NCBI GenBank assembly: GCA_903823565.1
Contig: CAIJTF010000080.1
Coordinates: 1-64,000, forward strand
DNA from: an uncultured Flavobacteriales bacterium
GTDB taxonomy: Bacteria > Bacteroidota > Bacteroidia > Flavobacteriales_D > Crocinitomicaceae
Reading direction: 5' to 3'
Length of the DNA stretch: 64,000 nucleotides
Below are positions 1-7,885 of the stretch, piece after piece; position 1 is the stretch's first letter, and each line of letters starts with the position of its first letter. The notes below the pieces were generated by a model that saw nothing but the letters and a program-made list of their open reading frames with translations, was not told the origin of the DNA and made no database searches. A program made the translations under genes and the position numbers.

Positions 1-1702
1 AACAATCCGCAGCGTTTTCCAGCGTCAGGGTATAAATTTGCGACGGAGTCAAGGCTTGAGAAAACTGTAGAATTACCGTGTTGGTGTACGGCCCGTTGGC
101 ATAGATCATACCTATACTGAGTCCCGGACTAAATTGATACATGGCATTTACCAAACTGCTTGAATCCATGCCTTCGTCAAACCAGAGTTGTAAATAGTTG
201 GGCGCTGATGCGACCAATAAGCTTAAGTTTGGAGCCTGCGTATCGGGGGTGAGGTCATGCACGGAATTCACCTGTCCAGGAGTTCCCCCACTGGCATCCG
301 TTGAAGCCGTCCAATTATTTTCATCGGAACAGGGATCATTCGGATTAATGAGTTCTAAGCTGTATCCACCGTCTTGTTTTATCGGATCCTTATACCAATC
401 ATCGGTGTAAACCACTAAATCTAAGGGGAAATCGCTTGGGTTTTTAAGCATAACAGTATCTCCTGCGTTGTTCAACGAAGGAAAGCTGGTTACGCCTAAG
501 GCCGTAGTCGTAGTAAACAAGGGAATATTCGCTGTGGCCGTTAATACCTTGTATTCTCCGGGTAAAATCCACCCTGAAGTGATTAATCCATTTGCCGGCC
601 CATCGGTGATGTGGTACCCTGTCAAATCAAAGATTTTACCTGCACTGGCATTATATATTTCGATGTACTCAACGGCAGGTAACCCAATCACAGGACTCGG
701 ATCCGGAAAAAACTCCGTGATCAGAAGGTCTCCTTTCACGGCACTATCAGAAACTAAATATTGAAAATTCACGGAGGTAGCTCCTGAGGTATTTCCACTT
801 AAATCGGTGATGTTATTCGCTGTTGCGGTATAGGTCATTCCATTGGTTAAAACGGTCGACAAGCTAATGTGAATCAAGGAAGTGTTGATTGCATCTTGAA
901 TTAAATTACTAATTTGTAAACTGGGATTGAAGGAATAATTAATGATATTTTGTGCACTTATGGCTGTCACGGGTTCATTGAATAGTGCATCGAGTTGCGT
1001 TATTGAAATGGGGCTTATACTCAACAAAGCGGGAGGCGTTGTATCCAATATTTCTGGGCCAACATAAACGTTATCAAAATAAAATTTGGTTGCATTACTG
1101 ATGGTGTAGGTACACAAAACGCCGAAATGTGTTCCCAATAAGGTTGAGGCATCCGAACCGGATGAAAGCAGGCTGTAATTTGTACCTCCTGTAATATCTG
1201 CATACAAAGACCAAAGCCCTGCAGCATCACGTTTTACTTTAATGCTTGCATTACAACTCGAAGCGATTTGTCCGTCCTGACCAGCACAAATTTGCGTAGA
1301 CACCCCATTGGTCAAATTGAAAAGGCGAATGGCATCGGTTGACCCAGTTTCCCCAAAAAGCAAATAATAACCATTTTGTGCCAAATTCAAGTCGGCGTTG
1401 TCTGCCGTTAGAAACACTTTTCCAAAGTTGCTTGAGGAAGGGGAAAAGGATTGACGAACCTTAATTTGCCATTCCTTATTGGTGAGATTTCCTAATAGAT
1501 GAGGTGTGCTAAGTTGTGAAGTACCTGCAAGTAGGCTATTTAATTGTAATTCACCGGCAGCATTAACGATAAAATCTCCCGTTGAGCCTTGCCAAGTTGG
1601 GTTTTGAGAGAAATCACCATCGCTGAAGGTATCCAATAGTTGCCCATTAAAGGGAAGTGAAATGAGAAAGAAAAGCGGTATGAAAATGTTGCGTAAGGTC
1701 AT
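1..1702 (-). CDS. Secreted lamin-tail-domain protein, 5' part (runs off left edge)
   Basis: About 567 residues are visible, read from an ATG at 1702 with no stop before the window edge. The protein starts with a signal peptide (MTLRNIFIPLFFLISLPFNG). A region of roughly residues 20-200 resembles a concanavalin-like or LamG-like sandwich. It is followed by an SbsA-type Ig-like segment (Big_5 style, starting near DTTPPALLSISP), a lamin-tail domain from about residue 318 (LLITEFFPDPSP, then VEYIEIYN and the GGYSLELINP block), and the start of a second Ig-like segment (DTQAPNLSLL). In Bacteroidota such proteins are usually large, surface-exposed and exported by the type IX system, with a C-terminal sorting domain; that end lies outside the window. 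The exact function is unknown. Confidence 0.85.
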   Translation of the reverse strand, partial: MTLRNIFIPLFFLISLPFNGQLLDTFSDGDFSQNPTWQGSTGDFIVNAAGELQLNSLLAGTSQLSTPHLLGNLTNKEWQIKVRQSFSPSSSNFGKVFLTADNADLNLAQNGYYLLFGETGSTDAIRLFNLTNGVSTQICAGQDGQIASSCNASIKVKRDAAGLWSLYADITGGTNYSLLSSGSDASTLLGTHFGVLCTYTISNATKFYFDNVYVGPEILDTTPPALLSISPISITQLDALFNEPVTAISAQNIINYSFNPSLQISNLIQDAINTSLIHISLSTVLTNGMTYTATANNITDLSGNTSGATSVNFQYLVSDSAVKGDLLITEFFPDPSPVIGLPAVEYIEIYNASAGKIFDLTGYHITDGPANGLITSGWILPGEYKVLTATANIPLFTTTTALGVTSFPSLNNAGDTVMLKNPSDFPLDLVVYTDDWYKDPIKQDGGYSLELINPNDPCSDENNWTASTDASGGTPGQVNSVHDLTPDTQAPNLSLLVASAPNYLQLWFDEGMDSSSLVNAMYQFSPGLSIGMIYANGPYTNTVILQFSQALTPSQIYTLTLENAADC

Positions 1703-1723
1703 CCGAAGGGCTGTATGATGTTT

Positions 1724-1731
1724 CAAATGTA
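1724..1731 (-). promoter_or_regulatory. TAnnTTTG-type -7 box for the lamin-tail gene
   Basis: Minus-strand TACATTTG lies 21 nt upstream of the ATG at 1702. It matches the Bacteroidota -7 consensus. No clear -33 TTG was found, so this rests on one element. Confidence 0.45.
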
Positions 1732-1783
1732 TAACTTTACGGGCAGAAAAACCCACATATTTAATTATAAAAACGTTAATACT

Positions 1784-2758
1784 ATGCGAATTGCTGTAGT
1801 TGGTGCCACCGGAATGGTGGGCAATGTAATGTTAAAGGTTTTGGAAGAACAAGCGTTTCCTGTAACGGAGTTTTACCCTGTCGCTTCAGAACAATCCGTT
1901 GGCAAGCAGGTGATTTTCAACGGCAAATCGTATCCCGTCATTGGACTGCAAACGGCCGTTGACTTGAAGTTGGATTTAGCCATTTTTTCTGCTGGAGGAG
2001 ATACCTCGTTGGAATGGGCCCCTAAGTTTGCGGCAATGGGAACGGTCGTTATTGATAATTCATCGGCTTGGCGCATGGACCCTACCAAAAAATTGGTAGT
2101 CCCTGAAATCAACGGGAATCAACTGACCTCTGAGGATTTAATTATTGCCAACCCCAATTGCAGTACCATTCAATTGGTGATGGTATTGGCACCTTTACAT
2201 AAACAATTTGGGGTTAAGCGCGTCATTGTTTCCACCTATCAGAGCATTACGGGTACTGGTGTTAAGGCCGTCCAGCAAATGGAAAATGAGCGTGCAGGAA
2301 TTTCTGGCGAAATGGCGTATCACTATCCCATCGACAAAAATTGTATCCCCCAGTGCGATAGTTTCTTAGAAAATGGATACACCAAAGAGGAAATGAAACT
2401 CACCAATGAGACCAAGAAAATTTTAGATCCTTCCATTGATGTAGTTGCCACTGCCGTGCGGGTTCCGGTGGTTGGGGGGCATTCCGAAGCGGTTAATATT
2501 GAATTTAATTCAGAATTTGAGCCGAGTGCCGTGCGTTCGATTCTTGAGAACACGCCGGGAATCCTCGTTCAGGATACTTTAGAGGCTTTCGAATATCCGA
2601 TGCCAAAATTTGCCGAAGGAAAGGATGCCGTTTTTGTTGGCCGTATTCGAAGGGATTTTACGCGACCAAATGCATTGAATTTGTGGATAGTAGCAGATAA
2701 CCTTCGCAAAGGTGCAGCTACTAATGCGGTACAGATTGCAAAACTTTTGTTGAAGTAG
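1784..2758 (+). CDS. asd: Aspartate-semialdehyde dehydrogenase
   Basis: NADPH-dependent reductive dephosphorylation of aspartyl-4-phosphate to aspartate-4-semialdehyde, the branch point to lysine/diaminopimelate, threonine and methionine; cytosolic. The N-terminal Rossmann motif GATGMVG is intact. The active-site cysteine is Cys126 in ANPNCSTIQL and the catalytic histidine is probably His233 in VVGGHSEAVN. An upstream in-frame ATG at 1715 would add 23 residues that do not belong to the fold, so I start at 1784 (MRIAVVGATG), giving 324 residues, the usual length. The gene is transcribed divergently from the lamin-tail gene and is followed by a riboswitch-controlled transporter in the same direction. 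Confidence 0.96.
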   Translation: MRIAVVGATGMVGNVMLKVLEEQAFPVTEFYPVASEQSVGKQVIFNGKSYPVIGLQTAVDLKLDLAIFSAGGDTSLEWAPKFAAMGTVVIDNSSAWRMDPTKKLVVPEINGNQLTSEDLIIANPNCSTIQLVMVLAPLHKQFGVKRVIVSTYQSITGTGVKAVQQMENERAGISGEMAYHYPIDKNCIPQCDSFLENGYTKEEMKLTNETKKILDPSIDVVATAVRVPVVGGHSEAVNIEFNSEFEPSAVRSILENTPGILVQDTLEAFEYPMPKFAEGKDAVFVGRIRRDFTRPNALNLWIVADNLRKGAATNAVQIAKLLLK

Positions 2759-2779
2759 CTTGTTTTCTTATTAGTTTTG
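2750..2779 (+). promoter_or_regulatory. Bacteroidota promoter driving the TPP riboswitch transcript
   Basis: A TTG at 2750-2752 is followed after 19 nt by TAGTTTTG at 2772-2779, a good match to the TTG/TAnnTTTG promoter. It overlaps the end of asd. Transcription would begin at about 2784, right at the foot of the riboswitch aptamer. Confidence 0.65.
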
Positions 2780-2780
2780 T

Positions 2781-2860
2781 ACCGTTCTCTAAGGGGTGCC
2801 GAAAGGCTGAGATTACACCCATTGTACCGGATCAGGGTAATGCCTGCGACGGGAGGAGGT
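2781..2860 (+). ncRNA. TPP riboswitch (THI box)
   Basis: The conserved THI-element blocks appear in order: GGGGTGCC, GGCTGAGA, ACACCC, a CCGGATCAGGGTAATGCC-like P4/P5 region and GCGACGGGA. P1 can form between about 2781-2790 and 2852-2860 (nine pairs with one bulged G). P2 forms from GGGTG 2794-2798 with CACCC 2816-2820. TPP binding normally shuts off expression of thiamin genes. Its position directly upstream of a TonB-dependent receptor matches the THI-regulated outer-membrane receptor (OMR1 type) described in Bacteroidota. Confidence 0.95.
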
Positions 2861-2912
2861 TTTTAATCACGCACAAGTTTTGCCCCTTGACTTGTCATAA
2901 TAGGTTTTTATT

Positions 2913-5384
2913 ATGAAAGAAAAGGTTTTGATTTTTCTACTGTTCCTAGCCACTGCGGCTCAGTCACAGACCGTATTGGTGGGAAAAGTAACCGATGAAA
3001 ATTATAGACCCCTGAGTGGGGTTAATATTCTTCGTAGTGATGGAAGAGTTTTAAGCACCAACCCTTTAGGGGTATTCCGTATGGAAGAGGTTAGTTCTTC
3101 TGAAACCATTAGCATTAATCACCCTGGATTCGGTTCTATAACCTATCAATTCAAACCGAGCAATGAGCAAAAATCCATGCCTTCACCGGCAAAAGATACC
3201 GTACGATTTGTGCTATACTACAATTCGCGAACCTTGGATGAAATTGTTTGCATGAGCATTCGACCCGCACAAGAGGCCACCAACCACGTTAAAATAAATA
3301 AGGAATTTCTTGATAAGGTAAATTATGGACAAGATATTCCTTTTATGTTAGACAAGCTTCCTTCCGTTGTTACCACCTCAGATGCTGGAACAGGGATAGG
3401 TTATAGCGGTATTCGCGTGCGTGGAATCGATGCCTCCCGACTAAATGTCACCATCAATGGGATTCCTGTAAACGATCCCGAATCGCACGATGTTTATTGG
3501 GTTAACATGCCCGATTTAGTTTCTTCTACCCAAGCAATCGATTTCCAACGAGGGGTAAGTTCCTCAACCCATGGAGCGGCCGCATTTGGCGCATCGCTAA
3601 ACATAAAAACCAACGACATTCAGGAAAAAGCAGTCAGCAAAATGGACGTAAGTTACGGATCGTTCAATTCGTTTAAAACATCAATACAAGCCCATACTGG
3701 TTTGATCAATAAAAAGTTTTTTGTAGAAACTCGCTTATCCCGCATTGGTTCTGATGGGTACATTGATCGGGCCACCTCTAACCTAAGTTCATGGTACTTG
3801 AGTGCTGGGTGGATTGGAAAACAAACCCTCTTAAAGGGCGTAGCCTTTAGTGGAAAAGAAATTACGTACCAATCCTGGTATGGTACTCCCGAATGCGTTT
3901 TGTTTGGTACCGAGGAGGATCGCAATGCTTACGCAGATCGCAACGGCTTGTCGGATTTAGAACGACTTAACCTTTTGAACTCCGGTAGAACCTATAATTA
4001 CTATACCTATAAAAACCAAGTAGATCATTACCAACAGGACAATTACCAGCTTCATCTAACCCACCGATTTAAGGATTCCCGATGGGTATTTAATGTTTCT
4101 GGGCATTATACCTATGGCCGGGGATTCTATGAAGAGTATCGCGCCTCAGAGGACTTTTCCACCTATCAAATGAGTCCTGTTACCATAGGGGGCGATACCA
4201 TCACCCAAACTGACTTAATTCGTAGACGGTGGTTGGACAACCATTTTATTGGGTCCGTTTATTCGTTAGCGTACCAGGGAAAATCTTGGCAAATCAATAC
4301 TGGAGGTGCATTAAATTCCTATCAAGGCGCCCATTTTGGAGAGGTTATTTGGGCAAAGTTTGCGTCGGATGCTGCATTGGGAGATCGGTATTACGACGAG
4401 CAGGGAAATAAAAAGGAATGGAGCCATTTTATAAAACTCCAAAAACAATGGAAAAACCTTAAAGCCATTGCAGACCTACAGTACCGCTTTGTCCACTATT
4501 CCTTCCTAGGCCTAGATTTTGTTTCAGGTGTTTTAAAGGATGTTACACAAACGGTCGATTTTCATTTTTTAAATCCGAAATTTTCGCTTTACTATTCCTT
4601 CCACGACGACCATAAGGGGTATGCATCCATTGCGCGCAGCAACCGTGAGCCTGTACGCCGGGACTTTAGAGAATCTACTCCAAGCAGTCGTCCTAAACAT
4701 GAAACCCTATTAGATCTTGAACTGGGTTATACTTGGGAAGTAAAAAAAGCCATGTTAAAAGTCAACCTTTACCACATGAATTTTGACAATCAACTTGTTT
4801 TAACAGGTCAAATCAATGATGTTGGGGGCTATACGCGCACGAATGTTAAAGAAAGCTATCGGCAGGGGATTGAGGTTGAGGCATTGCTAAAGCCTTGTTC
4901 GAATCTGATTTTGCATGGAAATACCACCCTCAGTAGAAATCAGGCATTAAATTACACGGACTACTTAGATGTATACTTAGATTCATTGCCATACTTTGTT
5001 CAAGAGCCAACATTCTACAACAATACAACCCTTTCCTTTTCTCCCAACCTGATTGCTGCCTTTGGATTTTCCTATGCAATCCCAACTTGGCATTTAACTT
5101 TGGATTGGAATACCAAATGGGTAAGCAAGCAGTACATGGATAACATTGAATTTAGCGAATTACCTTCCTTCCATTATTCTTCCTTGGGGATAAAGTCTGA
5201 ATTTAAGTCCAAGGACCGCTTCCACGTAGAGGTATCTGCAGTTGTTAATAACCTCTTTAACCAGAGGTATGCAAACAACGGATATGCTTTTGCCTATCAA
5301 TATGGAGGGAATAAAACCACGGAACGATTCTTCTATCCTCAAGCAGGACGAAATTTTATGCTTCGGTTGTTGCTGTCGGTTTAA
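2913..5384 (+). CDS. TonB-dependent receptor, probable thiamin outer-membrane transporter
   Basis: An 823-residue outer-membrane receptor. It has a signal peptide (MKEKVLIFLLFLATAAQSQ), a carboxypeptidase-regulatory-like domain (about 20-100, typical of Bacteroidota receptors), a plug domain (about 120-245, including GIRVRGIDASRLNVTINGIP and the RGVSSSTHGAAAFG turn) and a beta-barrel ending in a hydrophobic strand (FMLRLLLSV). It should import its ligand using TonB/ExbBD energy. The ligand is inferred as thiamin or a thiamin phosphate only from the TPP riboswitch in its leader. No inner-membrane thiamin permease (PnuT) or thiamin pyrophosphokinase gene follows; the next gene, 27 bp downstream, is the TonB_C/beta-barrel protein and may be cotranscribed. 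Confidence 0.9.
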   Translation: MKEKVLIFLLFLATAAQSQTVLVGKVTDENYRPLSGVNILRSDGRVLSTNPLGVFRMEEVSSSETISINHPGFGSITYQFKPSNEQKSMPSPAKDTVRFVLYYNSRTLDEIVCMSIRPAQEATNHVKINKEFLDKVNYGQDIPFMLDKLPSVVTTSDAGTGIGYSGIRVRGIDASRLNVTINGIPVNDPESHDVYWVNMPDLVSSTQAIDFQRGVSSSTHGAAAFGASLNIKTNDIQEKAVSKMDVSYGSFNSFKTSIQAHTGLINKKFFVETRLSRIGSDGYIDRATSNLSSWYLSAGWIGKQTLLKGVAFSGKEITYQSWYGTPECVLFGTEEDRNAYADRNGLSDLERLNLLNSGRTYNYYTYKNQVDHYQQDNYQLHLTHRFKDSRWVFNVSGHYTYGRGFYEEYRASEDFSTYQMSPVTIGGDTITQTDLIRRRWLDNHFIGSVYSLAYQGKSWQINTGGALNSYQGAHFGEVIWAKFASDAALGDRYYDEQGNKKEWSHFIKLQKQWKNLKAIADLQYRFVHYSFLGLDFVSGVLKDVTQTVDFHFLNPKFSLYYSFHDDHKGYASIARSNREPVRRDFRESTPSSRPKHETLLDLELGYTWEVKKAMLKVNLYHMNFDNQLVLTGQINDVGGYTRTNVKESYRQGIEVEALLKPCSNLILHGNTTLSRNQALNYTDYLDVYLDSLPYFVQEPTFYNNTTLSFSPNLIAAFGFSYAIPTWHLTLDWNTKWVSKQYMDNIEFSELPSFHYSSLGIKSEFKSKDRFHVEVSAVVNNLFNQRYANNGYAFAYQYGGNKTTERFFYPQAGRNFMLRLLLSV

Positions 5385-5411
5385 TTTGTATTTTTACCCA
5401 AATCAATAACT

Positions 5412-6515
5412 ATGAAGTACGTATTATCCGCCCTATTAATGTCTTTTCTTTTGACTGGTTTTACCTTTGCACAATCCGTTTCAGTTGTTAGCCTCAACAA
5501 GGGCTGTGTTTCGTTTTCCGAAGGGGAATTAGGAATGGATGAGTTCTTAATGAAAAATTTAAAGTATCCAGCCGAATGCATCGACATGGCCGTTGAAGGG
5601 TTGGTTATCGTCAAGATGAACGTCGATAAAGAAGGAAATACGAGCAATCATCAGATAGGCTTGGGCCTCCATCCGATGTTGGACCAAGAGGCACTTCGCT
5701 TGTCAAAACTAATCGTTTGGTCCTGGGATGGGACTTGTCCATCAGGTACAGAAGAGGTCTTGTTGCCCTTGCAATTTAGTATGATAGAACTATACGACAA
5801 CGAAGAATGGCCCGTGGAGGCTCCTCCAACGGTGGAGGCAACTGAAGAAGATTCTGAGGGAGAATCCAAATATGATGCGCATTGGGCGGGATTCGATATT
5901 GGAATGGGAACCTTACTAAACGATAATCAATCCCTTTATCCATATTGGAATGCCACCCAAATTAATCTGAGTACTTATGCTTTTAACCTGTTTGAGTATA
6001 AATTACCCCTTGCAAAACAATTTTTGGGTCTAACCACAGGACTTGGATTTAATGTTAATTCTATTGCCATGAATCAGTACGATCCTGTACATACTACAGG
6101 CGTAAATTCCTCAGGTGCGGGTCCTGATACGGTTTTTGCCGTGATTAACAATACCTTCGAGTACCGTCGTAACAATTTGAATTTCGTGACCTTCACCGTT
6201 CCACTTTTGATCGAAGTTTGTTCTAAGAAAGAAACCAAAAACAGTTTTTACCTCGATTTGGGTGCTGTGGGATATTTCAATTTTGGTAGATCCTGGGAAA
6301 CCGCAGGTAAATTATCCAATGGGGATCGTTTTCAACATCAGGTTAATGGTCGGTTTCAAATGGCACGTTTAGGTGCCTACGCTACCGTAAGAACAGGATT
6401 CGATCATTATGGATTGTTTGCGAATTACAACCTAACCCCTTTGTTCAAAAAGGAGGCTACGGGATTGGTTTATCCACTGACGTTTGGGGTAACCTTTAAT
6501 TTTCAATACGATTAA
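5412..6515 (+). CDS. TonB_C-like domain fused to an outer-membrane beta-barrel
   Basis: A 367-residue exported protein with three parts. It starts with a signal peptide (about 1-21, ending GFTFAQ). Residues 30-125 resemble the C-terminal domain of TonB-like energy transducers (YPAECIDMAVEGLVIVKMNV, then DKEGN and LDQEALRL). An acidic linker follows, then a beta-barrel domain from about 155 (HWAGFDIGMGTLLND) to the end. The barrel is clearly paralogous to that of the protein at 25070-26152 (HWAGF..G...LLN, then FLGLTTGLGF versus FIGVTSGIGV). No transmembrane helix typical of a true TonB is visible. It lies 27 bp after the thiamin receptor gene and converges on coaE. Function unknown; it may be an envelope scaffold or receptor partner. 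Confidence 0.8.
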   Translation: MKYVLSALLMSFLLTGFTFAQSVSVVSLNKGCVSFSEGELGMDEFLMKNLKYPAECIDMAVEGLVIVKMNVDKEGNTSNHQIGLGLHPMLDQEALRLSKLIVWSWDGTCPSGTEEVLLPLQFSMIELYDNEEWPVEAPPTVEATEEDSEGESKYDAHWAGFDIGMGTLLNDNQSLYPYWNATQINLSTYAFNLFEYKLPLAKQFLGLTTGLGFNVNSIAMNQYDPVHTTGVNSSGAGPDTVFAVINNTFEYRRNNLNFVTFTVPLLIEVCSKKETKNSFYLDLGAVGYFNFGRSWETAGKLSNGDRFQHQVNGRFQMARLGAYATVRTGFDHYGLFANYNLTPLFKKEATGLVYPLTFGVTFNFQYD

Positions 6516-6518
6516 CCT

Positions 6519-7106
6519 TTAGTTTTTACTCAAGAGGAACATTTCGATTGCGTTTTCAATTTGATGTAGTAATGGTCTTTTTTCGTCGTTAATAATAACG
6601 TAATCTGCATTTTCTTTTTTCCGATTATCGCTCCACTGGCTTTGCATTCGTGCCAATACCTCGGCCTTGGTGCACCCTTCTCGTGCTATCACCCTATGCA
6701 CTCTTAAGTCCATTGGAGCTGTAATGAGTAAGGTGTAATCAAGCCTTCGAAAGGCTCCTGTCTCAAAGTGAAGGGCTGATTCATTAAACACCAGCGCCGC
6801 GCTTTGTTGCGTACTCCACTCTTGAAAGTCCGCTCTCACTACTGGATGAATAATTTCGTTAACGTACAATCGGCTCTCCTCCGAATGAAAAATTTCTGCA
6901 GCCAAAGCTTTTTTATTTAGCCCTTTTTGATCGAAAATAGAAACACCAAAACGGCTTATTAAGCCTTCCCTTATTGCGAGATTTTCAGCGGTTAGTACTT
7001 TGGCTCGGTCATCAGAATAATAAACAGGGTAACCCATTTTTGAGAGAACTTCTGCTACAAAGCTTTTCCCTGAACCAATTCCACCCGTAAGGCCTATGCG
7101 TTTCAT
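6519..7106 (-). CDS. coaE: Dephospho-CoA kinase
   Basis: The last step of coenzyme A synthesis: ATP-dependent phosphorylation of the 3'-hydroxyl of dephospho-CoA; cytosolic. The P-loop GGIGSGKS sits at residues 7-14, followed by the family pattern GYPVYYSDDRAK and the internal ITAPMDLRVHRVIAREG segment. A longer reading from 7238 would add 44 residues without homology and overlap the divergent methyltransferase gene. The start at 7106 (MKRIGLTGG) gives 195 residues, normal for CoaE. A TACCTTCG box ends 4 nt upstream of this ATG, which also supports it. The stop lies 3 nt from the convergent neighbour's stop. Confidence 0.96.
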   Translation of the reverse strand: MKRIGLTGGIGSGKSFVAEVLSKMGYPVYYSDDRAKVLTAENLAIREGLISRFGVSIFDQKGLNKKALAAEIFHSEESRLYVNEIIHPVVRADFQEWSTQQSAALVFNESALHFETGAFRRLDYTLLITAPMDLRVHRVIAREGCTKAEVLARMQSQWSDNRKKENADYVIINDEKRPLLHQIENAIEMFLLSKN

Positions 7107-7153
7107 ATCCCGAAGGTAAGCAATCTTCGCTTGGCTTTTCCTATCTTTACCCC
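7107..7153. promoter_or_regulatory. Divergent leaderless promoter pair between coaE and the methyltransferase gene
   Basis: On the minus strand TACCTTCG (7111-7118) ends 4 nt before the coaE ATG. On the plus strand TATCTTTA (7142-7149) ends 4 nt before the ATG at 7154. Both are one-mismatch versions of TAnnTTTG. The spacing puts transcription start at or next to the start codon. Confidence 0.5.
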
Positions 7154-7885
7154 ATGGAAAAAAAAGAATGGTTTGCCTCTTGGTTTGATACCCCCTTTTA
7201 CCATCTTTTGTACAACCATAGAGATGAGACAGAGGCACAATCCTTTATCCATCAATTGGTTCACACCATGGGCCTTCCTCAAGGGTCAAGCGTTTTGGAC
7301 TTAGCCTGCGGAAAAGGAAGGCATTCTCGAACACTGCATTCCCTTGGGATGGACGTTTTAGGCACGGATTTATCCCCTCAAAGCATTTCCTTTGCCAATG
7401 AATCATCCAAGAAGGGGTTACATTTTGAAGTTCACGATATGCGTGAGCCTTTGACTGGGCATTCCTTTTGTGCCGTTTTTAATCTTTTTACAAGTTTTGG
7501 GTATTTTGATTCACCAGATGATAATCTACGTGTGATCAAGGCGGTGAGTGAGATGTTGAAACCGGAAGGGTTGTTTGTCATTGATTTTTTAAATGCTGAA
7601 AGGGTTCGAGATACCCTCATCCATTCAGAAGACATTTTAAGAGGAGAAATTACCTTTAAAATTCGCCGCGATATTTCCGAGGGTAAGGTGATAAAAAGCA
7701 TAGAGTTCACCGATCAAGGCCAACAATATCAATTTCAGGAGCAAGTTCAGTTGTTGTACTTGGATGATTTTAAGCGCTTATTAAAAGCGGATTTCAATAT
7801 TCTGCATACCTTTGGCGATTATGGGTTGAAAGCTTTTCATAGCAGTCAATCCCCTCGTCTTATCCTAATTGCCCAAAAGAAATGA
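7154..7885 (+). CDS. Class I SAM-dependent methyltransferase
   Basis: A 243-residue cytosolic methyltransferase. SAM-binding motif I is VLDLACGKGRHSRTL (about residues 46-60), followed by the acidic end of strand 2 (GTDLSPQSISFA), a motif near FNLFTSFGYF, and the post-motif region LKPEGLFVIDFLN. This is the Methyltransf_25-like fold; the substrate cannot be told. The 3' end overlaps the following ZIP transporter by 4 bp (ATGA), indicating translational coupling, though no functional link is obvious. The start is supported by a TATCTTTA box 4 nt upstream. Confidence 0.88.
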   Translation: MEKKEWFASWFDTPFYHLLYNHRDETEAQSFIHQLVHTMGLPQGSSVLDLACGKGRHSRTLHSLGMDVLGTDLSPQSISFANESSKKGLHFEVHDMREPLTGHSFCAVFNLFTSFGYFDSPDDNLRVIKAVSEMLKPEGLFVIDFLNAERVRDTLIHSEDILRGEITFKIRRDISEGKVIKSIEFTDQGQQYQFQEQVQLLYLDDFKRLLKADFNILHTFGDYGLKAFHSSQSPRLILIAQKK

